DNA of 64,000 nucleotides from WHSW01 sp963846165 (GTDB taxonomy: Bacteria; Actinomycetota; Thermoleophilia; Solirubrobacterales; 70-9), in contig CAWJUU010000007.1 in NCBI GenBank assembly GCA_963846165.1, forward strand, positions 372,001 through 436,000, written 5' to 3'. This document shows, piece after piece, positions 46,604-56,157 of the stretch (positions within the stretch are counted from its first letter, which is position 1; every line of letters begins with the position of its first letter). Below the pieces are notes generated by a model. That model was given only the letters and a program-made list of their open reading frames with translations, ran no database searches and was not told the origin of the DNA. A program made the position numbers and the translations under genes.

Positions 46604-47932
46604 GTGATCGCGCGCTACACCCGCGACGAGATCGGCGCCGTCTGGAGCGACGAGCGCCGGATGCGCGGCTGGCTCGAGGTCGAGCTCGCCGCAACCGAAG
46701 CCTGGGCCGCGCAGGGGAAGGTGCCCGCCGAGGCCGCCGCAGCGTGCCGCGAGCGGGCCTCGTTCACGGTCGACGCGGTCAGGGAGCGCGAGCGCGAGAC
46801 CAACCACGACGTCGCCGCTTTCGTCGACGTCGTCGCCGCCTCGATCGGCGACGAGGGGCGCTGGGTCCATTACGGGCTCACCTCCTCCGACGTGCTCGAT
46901 ACGGCGCTCGCGCTGCAACTCGTCGAGGCGGGCCGGATCATCATCGGAGGCGCGACCGCGTACCGCGACGCGCTCGTGGCGAAGGCGCGCGAGCACGCCG
47001 AGACCCTCTGCGTCGGGCGCACCCACGGCGTCCACGCGGAGCCGACCACGTTCGGGCTGCGGCTCGCCGGATTCGCCTTCGAGGCCGATCGCAACCTCAC
47101 CCGGCTGCGTGACGCCTTCGAGCAGGCGGCCGTCGGCAAGCTCTCGGGTGCGGTCGGCACCTACGCCTCGACCCCGCCCGCAGTCGAGGCGGCGGTGATG
47201 GATGAGCTCGGGCTGCGCGCCGAGGAGATCTCGACCCAGGTCGTCCCGCGCGACCGCCACGCCGAGGTGCTGGAGGCGATCGCGCTCGCGGGGGCGGGGC
47301 TCGAGCGCTTTGCCCAGGAGATCCGCAACCTGCAGCGGACCGAGGTGCGCGAGGTCGAGGAGCCGTTCGCCACCGGGTCGCAGAAGGGCTCCTCGGCGAT
47401 GCCGCACAAGCGCAATCCGATCACCTCAGAGCGCATCTGCGGGCTCGCGCGAGTGCTGCGCGGCTACTCGCAGGCCGGGCTCGAGAACGTCGCGCTGTGG
47501 CACGAGCGCGACATCTCCCACTCCGGAGCCGAACGGGTGATCCTGCCCGACGCGACGATCCTGCTCGACTACATGCAGCACCTCTCGGCCCGTTTGGTCG
47601 AGGGGATGACAGTGCACGCGGACCGCATGCGCGCCAACCTCGAGCTCACCCACGGCGCCCTGTTCAGCCAGCGCGCCCTGACCGCGCTGATCGAGTCGGG
47701 GATGACCCGCGACGACGCCTACCGGCTGGTTCAGGAGGCTGCCCAGGGCGCCTGGGACACGGGCACCCCGTTCCGCGCAACGCTGACTGAGCAGCTTGCT
47801 CGCTACCGCGACACCCACGGACGCGAAGCGGAGGAGGTGGCGCGCATTGATTTCGATGCGGTGCTCGACCCCGACGCCTATCTCGCGCACGTCCCGGCAC
47901 TGATCGCCCGCCTCGATCGGCTCAGCGACTGA
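46604..47932 (+). CDS. purB: Adenylosuccinate lyase
   Basis: A 442-residue fumarase-superfamily enzyme that splits SAICAR and adenylosuccinate. GTG 46604 lies 5 nt after the purE stop. It starts IARYTRDEIGAVWSDERRM. Characteristic segments are ETNHDVAAFVD, HYGLTSSDVLDTALALQL, RTHGVHAEPTTFG and the signature SSAMPHKRNP near residue 260. This supports purB and not argininosuccinate lyase or aspartase. The last purine gene before the purine cluster is interrupted by the P450 region. Confidence 0.95.
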   Translation: MIARYTRDEIGAVWSDERRMRGWLEVELAATEAWAAQGKVPAEAAAACRERASFTVDAVRERERETNHDVAAFVDVVAASIGDEGRWVHYGLTSSDVLDTALALQLVEAGRIIIGGATAYRDALVAKAREHAETLCVGRTHGVHAEPTTFGLRLAGFAFEADRNLTRLRDAFEQAAVGKLSGAVGTYASTPPAVEAAVMDELGLRAEEISTQVVPRDRHAEVLEAIALAGAGLERFAQEIRNLQRTEVREVEEPFATGSQKGSSAMPHKRNPITSERICGLARVLRGYSQAGLENVALWHERDISHSGAERVILPDATILLDYMQHLSARLVEGMTVHADRMRANLELTHGALFSQRALTALIESGMTRDDAYRLVQEAAQGAWDTGTPFRATLTEQLARYRDTHGREAEEVARIDFDAVLDPDAYLAHVPALIARLDRLSD

Positions 47933-48149
47933 GACCGCGACCTAGATGTCCTGACCGGAGACGTCGGGAACAGACTGATCGGCGGCCGCGCCCGAACGAC
48001 TGAATAGTTTTAGACCCCATCGGGGGTACAAGTGCTCAGTCGACGCCGATTTGGCCCACCCAGTTCGGGCGGCGCGGGCCGGGGGGCCCGGGTCCGTGTT
48101 ACCGAAGCCCGGCCCTGTCAGGTGTTCACGATGTCCCTCGGCAGGTCCC
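47933..48149. other. Intergenic region between convergent purB and P450 genes, with a C4/G5 inverted repeat
   Basis: Two structures are visible. ACCCC (48014-48018) faces GGGGGT (48022-48027) in a TAGACCCC-ATC-GGGGGTACA context that resembles a CsoR operator. A GC hairpin lies at about 48076-48092 (GGGCCGGGGGGCCCGG). No convincing gene was found. Either could end the purB or P450 transcripts. Confidence 0.35.
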
Positions 48150-49508
48150 CTAGCGCCGCTGCGCGATCACGCGGGTGCCGTTCGCCGGCGAGAGGGTGAC
48201 GTTGCGGCGGATCGGGCGCTCGGGGTCGGATGACGCCGGACGCAGCTCGACCTCGCGCAAGATCGTCTCGATCGCGACCCGCATCTCGAGCTGGGCGAAG
48301 GCGGCGCCGATGCAGCGGCGGGTGCCGCCACCGAATGGGACCCAGGAGAAGGTCTCGGGGGCGTCGTCGCCGAGGAAGCGCTCGGGCATGAACGCGAAGG
48401 GCTGCTCGTAGACGTCGGCGCGCGTGTGGGCGAGGTAGATCGCCGCCATCACGACCGTGCCCGCCGCCAGCTCGTAGCCGCCGAGCTCGGCGTCGGCGCG
48501 GAGCTCGCGGCCGGTGAACGGGACCACGGGGCGAACCCGCAACGACTCGGTCACCACCGCATCCAGGTACTCGCGCTCGCCCGCCTCGAGCTCGGCCCGC
48601 AGGCGCTCGAGCGCCTCGGGGCGATGGAGGAGCAGGTCGAAGGTCCAGGCGAGGCCGGTCGCAGTCGTCTCGTGGCCGGCGACCAGCAGCGTCATCAACT
48701 GGTCGCGGAGCTCGGCGTCGTCCATCGCCGAGCCGTCCTCGAATCGCGCCGAGACGAGCAGCGAGAGGATGTCCTCGCGCTCGGCAGCGTCCCGGTCCCG
48801 GCGACGCTCGGCGATCTCGGCGAAGAGCAGCTCATCGGCGCGGCCGCGAAGCTGAGCGAGCCGGCGGTAGAGCGGCAGCCTGCGGACGCCCGGGGTCGCG
48901 AACCCGACCGCCGCCGGCGAGGCGGTCGCGCCGAGGATCTCGACCAGGCACCGGCTGAGCTGATCGCGCCGGCCAGCGTCCTCGACCCCGAAGACGGCGC
49001 GCAGGATGACCTCGAGCGTGATCGCCTGCATGCTCGGGTGCAGCGGGAACTCGCGATCCTGGGGCCAGCCGGCGATCGCGCGTTCGGTCGCCTCGGCGAT
49101 CACGGTCTCATACGCGCGCATGCGCTCGCCGTGAAACGGCGGCAGCATCAGCTTGCGGCGGCGCAGGTGCTCCTCGTCCTCCTGGAGTAGCAACGAGCCC
49201 GGGCCGAGCAGGGGCCGGAGGATGATGTTGCGCCCGGGTGCGATCGTGTTCACGCGGTCGGCGCCGAAAAGGCTCTTCAGCGACGGCGGGTCGGAGACGA
49301 AGACGATCTCGCCGGGGCCGAAGAGGCTGGCGTGGAATGTCTCGCCGAGCTCCGTGCGCCATTTCTCCATGAACGGGATCGGCCGGGCGATGAAGCGCGC
49401 CGTCTGCAGCGGTTTCGAGAGCGGAACGCGTGGCACGGCCCCGTTGTCGGGGTGGCCGCGCTCGCCGAGCGTCGTCCCGGCAAGCGCGGGATCCGCGGTC
49501 GAGGTCAC
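48150..49508 (-). CDS. Cytochrome P450
   Basis: A 452-residue P450 with GTG 49508 overlapping the csoR stop. The I-helix oxygen-activation motif is AGHETTATGLAWTF, the K-helix ExxR is ESLRVRP, and the heme cysteine lies in FSWVPFGGGTRRCIGAAFAQ. The PERF-like PERFLGD precedes it. No membrane anchor is seen, as usual for bacterial P450s. Substrate unknown; no ferredoxin or ferredoxin reductase is adjacent. Translational coupling to a copper-sensor-type repressor is the notable context. Confidence 0.9.
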   Translation of the reverse strand: MTSTADPALAGTTLGERGHPDNGAVPRVPLSKPLQTARFIARPIPFMEKWRTELGETFHASLFGPGEIVFVSDPPSLKSLFGADRVNTIAPGRNIILRPLLGPGSLLLQEDEEHLRRRKLMLPPFHGERMRAYETVIAEATERAIAGWPQDREFPLHPSMQAITLEVILRAVFGVEDAGRRDQLSRCLVEILGATASPAAVGFATPGVRRLPLYRRLAQLRGRADELLFAEIAERRRDRDAAEREDILSLLVSARFEDGSAMDDAELRDQLMTLLVAGHETTATGLAWTFDLLLHRPEALERLRAELEAGEREYLDAVVTESLRVRPVVPFTGRELRADAELGGYELAAGTVVMAAIYLAHTRADVYEQPFAFMPERFLGDDAPETFSWVPFGGGTRRCIGAAFAQLEMRVAIETILREVELRPASSDPERPIRRNVTLSPANGTRVIAQRR

Positions 49509-49813
49509 CGCGTCCTCGCGAAGCGCTCGACCGCGGCGAGCAACTCGTCGACCTTGTCGTCGGCCTCGCTGCCGCCGGCCGCGACCGCGTCGCGGACGCA
49601 GTGGTTTGTGTGGTCGGCGAGCAGCTTCAGCGAGACGCCCTCGAGCGCCTTGGTCACCGCGGCGACCTGGGTCAGCACGTCGATGCAGTAGGCCTCGTCC
49701 TCGACCATCCGCTGCAGGCCGCCGACCTGGCCCTCGATCCGCGCCAGGCGCTTGACGATCGCGTCCTTGTCGGCGACGTAACCGGCAGCGGTGTCGGTGC
49801 TGGGCATGCTCAT
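49505..49813 (-). CDS. csoR: CsoR-family metal-sensing repressor
   Basis: About 102 residues from ATG 49813, or 100 from ATG 49807. The DUF156/CsoR fold is recognisable: KRLARIEGQVGGLQRMVEDE, then Cys in AYCIDVLTQ, and H-x3-C in ADHTNHCVRD. The Cys/His/Cys set is the copper(I) fingerprint, in contrast to the formaldehyde sensor FrmR or nickel sensor RcnR. The TGA overlaps the P450 GTG start. A dyad with GGTAT arms lies directly in front and is its likely autoregulatory operator. Confidence 0.87.
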   Translation of the reverse strand: MSMPSTDTAAGYVADKDAIVKRLARIEGQVGGLQRMVEDEAYCIDVLTQVAAVTKALEGVSLKLLADHTNHCVRDAVAAGGSEADDKVDELLAAVERFARTR

Positions 49814-49817
49814 CACT

Positions 49818-49834
49818 ATACCGGGCGGGGGTAT
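49818..49834 (-). promoter_or_regulatory. Probable CsoR operator/promoter
   Basis: ATACC (49818-49822) and GGTAT (49830-49834) form a dyad around a 7-nt G/C tract (GGGCGGG), the pattern of CsoR operators. On the minus strand TATAGT overlaps it as a -10-like box only a few bases before the two candidate starts, so the csoR-P450 message may be nearly leaderless. Confidence 0.5.
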
Positions 49835-49840
49835 TTGTAG

Positions 49841-49892
49841 GCCGAGACACAAAGTGTCTCGGCAGAAGCATGTAAGGCGGGCGAAGCCCGCC
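49841..49892. repeat. Two adjacent perfect hairpins
   Basis: GCCGAGACAC (49841-49850) pairs with GTGTCTCGGC (49854-49863) around AAA, and GGCGGGC (49876-49882) pairs with GCCCGCC (49886-49892) around GAA. They sit in the divergent gap between csoR and the MOSC gene. They look like REP-type extragenic palindromes; the GGGCGAAGCCC core recurs inverted inside a glycosyltransferase gene at 57856-57866. Confidence 0.55.
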
Positions 49893-49935
49893 GCAAAGGA
49901 ATTCAGCGCCGAGCCCGTTGCGTATCCTGAGAGCG

Positions 49936-50385
49936 ATGCCCGGGACGGTCGAGCGAATCGCCATCAATCCGACCGAATCCGCGTTGCCGCAAGCGGTCGA
50001 TTCGCTCGAGGTACTCGCCGGCCAGGGACCCGTGGGCGATCGCTATTTCATCAGCGAGCCCGCCGAGCGCGAAGCCATGGATCTGACCCTGATCGAGGCC
50101 GAGGCGCTGGAGGCGTTCACGGCCGAGACCGGCATCCCGCTCAGCCACGAGGAATCGCGGCGCAACGTGCTCATCCGGGGGGCGCGGCTCAATGAGCTGG
50201 TCGGCCAGCGCTTTCGCGTCGGCGAGGTCGAGTGCCTCGGCGTCGAGCTCTGCGAGCCCTGCAACCACCTCCAAGGTCTGACCAGGTTCGGCGTCCTGCG
50301 CGGCCTCGTCGGTCGCGGTGGCCTCCGCGTCAACGTCACCAAGAGCGGGCGGATCGCCGTCGGCGACGACTTGGTCGAGCTGTAG
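49936..50385 (+). CDS. MOSC domain protein
   Basis: A 149-residue protein from ATG 49936. The MOSC beta-barrel features are GDRYF, then ETGIPLSHEESRRNVLI, RGARLNELVGQRFRVGEV and the cysteine region LCEPCNHLQGLTR, ending in SGRIAVGDDL. MOSC domains bind molybdenum-cofactor ligands or deliver sulfur, and small single-domain forms like this often act in detoxification. No molybdopterin genes are near. It precedes purC by 15 nt and may share its transcript. Confidence 0.87.
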   Translation: MPGTVERIAINPTESALPQAVDSLEVLAGQGPVGDRYFISEPAEREAMDLTLIEAEALEAFTAETGIPLSHEESRRNVLIRGARLNELVGQRFRVGEVECLGVELCEPCNHLQGLTRFGVLRGLVGRGGLRVNVTKSGRIAVGDDLVEL

Positions 50386-50400
50386 GATCGCGGCCTCTCG

Positions 50401-51254
50401 ATGAGCACCAGCCTCACCGATCTCCGCCTCCACTCCTCGGGCAAGGTGCGCGAGATGTACGAGGTCGAGGACGACCTGCTGATGGTCGCCTCCGACCGGA
50501 TCTCGGCCTATGACGTCGTCCTGCCGACGGCGATACCCGACAAGGGCAAGGTGCTGACCCAGATGTCGGTGTTCTGGTTCGAGACCACCGGCCACATCTG
50601 CCCCAACCACTACGTCTCGCAGGACGTTCCCGAGGAGGTCGCGGGCAAGGCGCTGCGGGTCAAGCGCCTGCAGATGTACCCGGTCGAATGCGTTGCCCGC
50701 GGCTACCTCTCGGGCTCGGGCTGGCGCGAGTACCGTGACACGGGCGCCGTCTGCGGGATCGAGCTGCCCGAGGGTCTGCGCGAGTCCGACAAGCTGCCGG
50801 AGCCGATCTTCACCCCGGCGACCAAGGCCGAGATCGGCGATCACGACGAGAACATCGACTTCGACGCGCGGTCGAGCTGATCGGCGACCGGTCGCTGATG
50901 ACGGAGCTGCGCCGGGCGACGCTGGAGCTCTACGAGCACGCGTCCGAGCACGCCTCCGAACGCGGGATCATCATCGCCGACACCAAGTTCGAGTTCGGCG
51001 CCTCGCCGGGTGCCGAGGTGGTGCTCGCCGACGAGGTCCTGACCCCCGACTCCTCGCGCTTCTGGCCCGCGGACAGCTACGAGCCCGGGCGCTCGCAGGC
51101 CTCGTTCGACAAGCAGTACGTCCGCGACTGGCTCGATCAGTCGGGTTGGGACCACAGCCCGCCCGGTCCCGAGCTTCCCGATGACGTGGTCGCCAATACC
51201 CGCGCCAAGTACGTCGAGGCATACGAGCGGCTCACCGGCCGCGAGCTGGGCTGA
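50401..51254 (+). pseudogene. purC: Phosphoribosylaminoimidazole-succinocarboxamide synthase, one-base frameshift
   Basis: The first frame (50401-50880) gives SSGKVREMYEVEDDLLMVAS, DRISAYDVVLPTAIPDKG, YPVECVARGYLSGSGW and FTPATKAEIGDHDENIDFDA. The second, from 50871, gives VELIGDRSLMTELRRATLEL, ADTKFEFGAS, ADEVLTPDSSRFWPAD and ends NTRAKYVEAYERLTGREL. Both are textbook PurC. Restoring one G in the GCGCGG at about 50866-50871 yields one protein of about 284 residues. As the enzyme is needed for purine synthesis, I regard the break as a likely sequence error. It adds aspartate to CAIR. Confidence 0.9.
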
Positions 51255-51286
51255 GCCGCGGCGCCGGGCGCCGTACGCTTGAGGCG

Positions 51287-52292
51287 ATGAACCTTTTCGT
51301 TCTCGGACTGCGCCGCTCCGGCACCACGATCCTCCACGACGCGCTCGGCGAGGACCCCGAGCTGCGCTGCTTCTACGAGCCCCTGCGCGAAGACACCGAG
51401 ACGATCGGCGGCGGCAGCGGCGCTCGCGATATCGACGCCTTCGCCGAGACCCGTGAACTGCGCGAGCGGTTTCGCCGCGAGCGCTTCCCCGAGCTTCAGA
51501 TCGAGCTCTTCAACTGGGGCGGGCCGCGGGCGCCGGAGCTCGAGCTCGAGCCCGAGCTGCCGGAGCACGTGCGGGCGCTGCTCGCCCATCTGCTCGACCA
51601 GGCGCCCGAGGTCGCGATCAAGGAGACGCGCCTGGACCACAAGCTCCCCGCCGTGGCCGAGATCGATCCCGGCGCCGCGATCGTGCACATCGTCCGCGAC
51701 CCGCGCGCCAACTGCGCCTCGATGCTGCTCGGCCGCCGCCGGCGCACCGACATCTACCCCGACGCCGAGAGCTTCTTCACCGCCCGCACCGGCCGCCGGC
51801 TGTGGTCGAGCAGGCGGATCTCCGAGGACCTTGCCGCCCGTCGCCGATCGCTCGACCTCCCTGCCGACATCCCCGATTTCCTGCGCCCGCTGCTGGTCTG
51901 GAAGTCGGCCTTCGAGACCACCAGCGGCGACGGGCAGCGCCTCTTCGGCGACCGCTACGCGCTCGTGCGTCTCGAGGACCTGAGCGCCGATCCGGGAACC
52001 GAGCTCGGGCGCATCTACACCATGCTCGGTCGTCCGGCACCGGCCGCCGTGACCGAGTGGGCGGCGGCCAACATCCGCCGCGGCGCCGAGATCCACCTCG
52101 GCGGGGATCCGCGCTGGGCACGGGCGGTCCGCCTGCTCGGCATGGAGGAGGAGCTCGCAGCGGGCCGGTTACGCGGGGATCCTCGAGCTCGACGAAGCCG
52201 GCGAGCAGGCTCTCGACCTCACGCCTCCCCCGCAGAGATCCCGGCTCGCCGGGTTCATGGGCCGAGCCAGGCGCCGCCTGGCGGAGCGCTAG
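51287..52292 (+). CDS. Sulfotransferase family protein (first of five)
   Basis: A PAPS-dependent sulfotransferase-like protein of about 335 residues. The phosphate-binding loop is FVLGLRRSGTTILHDAL near residue 10, and the 3'-phosphate region is AIVHIVRDPRANCASML. It is the most divergent member of the set: its middle includes DIPDFLRPLLVWKSAFE. The open frame runs to 52306, but the last 45 codons look wrong; a one-base insertion near 52160 would restore an ending of GILELDEAGEQALDL and a TAG at 52290-52292. It stands between purC and purS. Acceptor unknown. Confidence 0.82.
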
Positions 52293-52302
52293 ATTCGGTG
52301 AT

Positions 52303-52527
52303 GTGAAGGCGCGCGTGCTGATCCGGCCCAAGGAGGGCATCCTCGACCCCCAGGGCAAGGCGGTCGAGCGAGCGCTTCCCGCGCTCGGCTTCGAGGGGAT
52401 CTCGCAGGTCCGGATCGGTCGCCTGGTCGAGCTCGAGGCGGAGGACGGCGCCGATCTCGAAGGCCTGTGCGAGAAGCTGCTCGCGAACCCGTTGATCGAG
52501 GACTTCGAAGTCCTGCCGGCCGAATGA
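52303..52527 (+). CDS. purS: Phosphoribosylformylglycinamidine synthase subunit PurS
   Basis: A 74-residue protein from GTG 52303. PurS features are KARVLIRPKEGILDPQGKAV and VERALPALGFEGISQVRIGR, with the end NPLIEDFEVLPAE. It forms the complex with PurQ and small PurL that makes FGAM. Its TGA overlaps the ATG of purQ (ATGA), so the two are translated together, while purL lies 8 kb away. Confidence 0.94.
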   Translation: MKARVLIRPKEGILDPQGKAVERALPALGFEGISQVRIGRLVELEAEDGADLEGLCEKLLANPLIEDFEVLPAE

Positions 52528-53199
52528 GGTTCGGCGTTCTGCAGTTCCCGGGGTCGTGCGACGAGCGCGACGCGGTGCTCGCCTGCGAGCGGGTCGCCGA
52601 CGCACGGCTGGTCTGGCACGGCGACACCGAGCTCGGAGACCTCGACGCGGTCGTGATCCCGGGCGGATTCTCCTACGGCGACTACCTGCGCGCCGGAGCG
52701 ATCGCCCGCTTCGCGCCCGCGATGGACGCCGTCCGCGAGTTCGCCGCAGGCGGCGGCCCGGTGCTCGGCATCTGCAACGGCTTCCAGGTTCTTTGCGAGG
52801 CGGGCATGCTGCCCGGCGCGCTGCTCCCGAATGAGGGCCTGCGATTCGTCTGTCGCCAGGTCGAGATCGAGGTTGCGACCGCGGGCAACCGTTGCGACGA
52901 GCGCATGCGCTGTTGGCGATCGCCTCTCGATCCCGGTCAAGCACATGAGCGGGCGCTGGTTCGCCCCGCCGGAGCTGCTCGCGGCGCTGGAGGCCGACGA
53001 TCGAATCGTCTTTCGCTACGCGCCGGGCCAGAACCCGAACGGCTCCACCGCCGACGTCGCCGGGGTCTCTAACGAAGGCGGCAACGTGATCGGCCTCATG
53101 CCCCACCCCGAGCACGCGATCGACCCGCTGACCGGCTCGGCGGACGGGCTCGCCCTGTTCGAATCGCTGACCCGAAGCGCGGCGCCGGCGCCGGCGTGA
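52524..53199 (+). pseudogene. purQ: FGAM synthase glutaminase subunit PurQ, one-base frameshift
   Basis: The first frame, from ATG 52524, reads RFGVLQFPGSCDERDAVLAC, VIPGGFSYGDYLRAGAIARF and the glutaminase nucleophile GICNGFQVLCEAGMLPGALL. At about 52881-52893 an extra base shifts it. The other frame then gives SACAVGDRLSIPVKHMSGRW, GVSNEGGNVIGLMPHPEHAI, which has the catalytic His and Glu, and ends at 53199. The combined protein is about 224 residues, normal for PurQ. It supplies ammonia from glutamine to PurL. The break is probably a sequence error. Confidence 0.9.
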
Positions 53200-54099
53200 G
53201 CTCCCACCTTCGGGGCCGCGATCCCGGGGGACCGCCGGCACCGTTCGTCGTCGGCGTTGGGCGCTCGGGGACGACGCTGTTGCGGCTGATGCTCGACGCG
53301 CACCCCGAGCTCGCGATCCCGGCCGAGACCCATTTCGTGCCCGATCTGATCGAGCGTGCGAAGGCCGGGGCGCCCGCCGACCTGCTCGTCGCCGAAATCA
53401 CCGGAGCCCGCGGCTGGGGCGACTTCGGCCTCGACCCCGAGCTGCTGAGCGAGCGAGTGGCGGGCGTCGAGCGTCCCGGTGCGGCGGCCGTGCTGCGCGC
53501 CTTCTACGGCCTTTGCGCCGAGGTCCGGGGCAAGGCCCGCTGGGGCGACAAGACGCCGGCCTACGTGAGGCGGATGCGGTTGATCGGCGGCGAGCTGGGC
53601 GAGGCGCGCTTCATCCACCTGATCCGCGACGGCCGCGACGTCGCGCTCTCGCGCCGTAAGCGCGGGATGGGCGAGGGCAAGCCGATCGCCGACACCGCCG
53701 GGCTGTGGCAACGGCGGATCACCGAAGCGCGCCATCAGGCTCGGCGGCTGCGCGGCCGTTACCTCGAGCTGCGCTACGAGGACCTGGTCGCCGACCCCGA
53801 GCCGGCGCTGCGCCAGGTCTGCGCGCTGATCGAGCTCGACTACGACCCGGCGATGCTCAGCTACCACGAGCGTTCCGGCGAGCGGCTCGCCGAGCTCGGC
53901 GACCTGCCTGCCGAGGGTGGGCGGCGCGAACGCGCGCTCGAGGAGCGCCAGGCAGCGCACGCGCTCGCCTCCGAGCCGCCGACGGAGGCGCGCACGGGCG
54001 TCTGGCGCACGGAGATGAGCACCGCCGACCGGGCCGAGTTCGAGGCCGTCGCCGGCGGCCTGCTCGCCGAGCTCGGCTACGACGTGCCATCCTGCCTGA
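53196..54099 (+). CDS. Sulfotransferase family protein (second)
   Basis: Start GTG 53196 overlaps the purQ stop, so translation appears coupled to purQ. The 5'-phosphosulfate loop is VGVGRSGTTLLRLMLDAHPE, the acceptor-side AETHFVPDLIERA follows, WGDKTPAYVRRM is typical of Sulfotransfer_3 proteins, and the 3'-phosphate region is FIHLIRDGRDVALSRRK. ELRYEDLVADP and the C-terminal HERSGERLAEL are shared with the other copies. The conserved region ends at about 54085 and an apparent shift takes the frame to TGA 54097-54099; read without it the frame runs on uselessly to 54353. Confidence 0.85.
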
Positions 54100-54107
54100 A
54101 CCCCTCG

Positions 54108-55176
54108 ATGGCCAGCCTACGACTACTCGATCCGCTACCTGCGCAACCGCCGCCTGCGCGGGCGGTCCGAGCCTGGCGTCCCGGCCCCGTTCGTCGTCGG
54201 CGTCGGTCGCTCGGGCACCACGCTGCTGCGGATGATGCTCGACGCGCACCCGCAGCTTGCGATGCCACCGGAGACGCATTTCATCAACCCGTTCATCCAG
54301 GCCTCGGGCCGGATCCGGTTCAACGCCCCAATCGCCTGCCGTGCGATCGTTAAGGACCAGCGCCGGCGCTGGAATGACTTCGGGCTCGACGACGCGGACC
54401 TGCTCGCCCGCTTCGAGCAGATCGAGCCCTTCAACACCTCGGACGCGCTGCGCGCCTTTTACGGCCTCTACGCCGACAAGCACGGCAAGCAACGCTGGGG
54501 CGACAAGACCCCCGACTACGTGCGCAAGATGAAGAAGATCCAGAAGACGTTGCCCGAAGCGCGGTTCATCCACGTGATCCGCGACGGCCGCGACGCCGGC
54601 CTCTCGCAGAACGCCCGGATCGCCAAGCGCGGCAAGGAGCCGGTGCCGCCGCGCGAGATGGCGCGCCGGTGGCGCAAGCGGATCCTCAAGTCGCAGGAGG
54701 ACTCGGCCGAGATCGAGGGCTATCTCGAGATCCGCTACGAGGACCTGGTCGGAGACACGGAGGCGGTGCTGCGCCGCGTCTGCGAGCACATCGAGCTCGA
54801 CTACGACCCGGCGATGCTGACCTACCACGAGCGCGCGGAGGAGCGCCTCCAGGAGATGGCGGGGGCGCTGCCGGCGAAGAAGGGCAGGCCCGAGCGCGAG
54901 GCGGGCGAGCGGATCGAGGCGCATGCGATGACGATGGAGCCGCCGTCGGAGGATCGGGTGGCGGTCTGGAAGCGCGAGATGAGCGAGGCCGAGAACGCCG
55001 AGTTCGAAGAGGCGGCCGGGTACATGCTCGACCAGCTCGGCTACGAGACCGTGACCGCGCGCGACGGCTGGGTGCCGCCCGAGGAATGGGCGCGCGCGAA
55101 GGATCGATCGGGGCGCGGCGACAGCTCCGGGCGCGGGATCCTCTCCCGGCTGCGCAGCGGCTCGGGCGACAAGTAG
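54108..55176 (+). CDS. Sulfotransferase family protein (third)
   Basis: About 350 residues. The reading from ATG 54108 needs a one-base correction near 54112-54117 to enter the frame YDYSIRYLRNRRLRGRSEPG, then FVVGVGRSGTTLLRMMLDAH. Other motifs match the neighbours: WGDKTPDYVRKMKKIQ, RFIHVIRDGRDAGLSQNARI, LEIRYEDLVGDTEAVLRRVC. The C terminus carries an extra 40-residue Arg/Ser/Gly tail (SRGRGDSSGRGILSRL-like). As the first 120 nt depend on a correction, the start is not secure. Confidence 0.8.
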
Positions 55177-55189
55177 CCTTTCCCGGTTC

Positions 55190-56148
55190 ATGAGCCTGCT
55201 CTCACGCCTGCGGAAGGTCGACGCGCGCCGCCAGCGGTCCCGGTGCCCCCGGTGCCGTTCGTGGTCGGCATGAACCGCTCCGGCACGACCCTGCTGCGGA
55301 TGATGCTCGACGCCCACCCGGATCTTACGATCCCTCCGGAGACGCATTTCGTGCCCGACCTGATCAAGGCCGCACGCGAGCCCGACGCAACCCCCGAAAC
55401 CGCCCTCGAGGCGATGAAGTCGGCCCGCGAGTGGGGTGACTTCGGCTTCTCCGACGAGGAGATGCTCGCCCGCCTGCGTGCGCTGCCTCAGATCAAGCCC
55501 GGCCCGGCGGTGCGGACCTTCTACGCCGCCTACACCGAGGAGCAGGGCAAGCCTCGCTGGGGTGAGAAGACGCCGACGTATGTGCAGAAGATGAGGCTGA
55601 TCCAGCGCGCGATACCCGAGGCCCGCTTCGTGCACGTGATCCGCGACGGCCGCGACGTCGCGCTCTCGGTCCTCGACCGCACGGTCCGCGAGCTGACCGC
55701 GTCCGACATCGCCCGGCGCTGGCAGAAGAAGATCGTCAAGGCGCGCGAGGACTCGCCGAAGCTCGAGCACTACACGGAGATCCGCTACGAGGACCTCGTC
55801 CTTGACACCGAGCCCGTCCTGCGCCGGGTCTGCGAGTTCATCGAGTTGCCCTGGGACGACGCGCTGCTCACCTACCACGAGCGCTCCGGCGACCGGCTCA
55901 AGGAGATGGCGCGCGCGCTGCCAGCTGAAGGCCGGGCGAAGGAGCTCAGCGTCGAGCGCCGGATGGCGACCCACGCAATGACCACCAAGCCGCCGAGCGC
56001 AGATCGGGTTGCGCGTTGGCGCACGCAGATGAGCCCCGAGCAGCGCGGCGAGTTCGAGGCCATCGCCGGTGGGTTGCTCGCCGAGCTCGGCTACCCGGTG
56101 GGCGACGACGCGGTCGAGAAGGCCACCGCCCAGATCGAAGCGGCGTAG
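55190..56148 (+). CDS. Sulfotransferase family protein (fourth)
   Basis: An ATG at 55190 begins SLLSRLRKVDARRQR, and one missing base near 55235 separates it from the main frame, PVPPVPFVVGMNRSGTTLLR. The GTG at 55243 is the first start in the main frame and gives 301 residues. Conserved parts are PPETHFVPDLIKAAREP, WGEKTPTYVQKMRLIQRAIP, RFVHVIRDGRDVALSVLDR, EIRYEDLVLDTEPVLRRVCE and the C-terminal ELGYPVGDDAVEKATAQIEA. It is followed after 9 nt by a glycosyltransferase gene. Confidence 0.85.
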
Positions 56149-56157
56149 CCGCGGCCC

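Noticed and set aside
52881..52893. Programmed ribosomal frameshift in purQ and purC
   Set aside because: No slippery heptamer or conserved downstream structure was seen, and similar breaks occur in many unrelated genes here, which favours sequence error.
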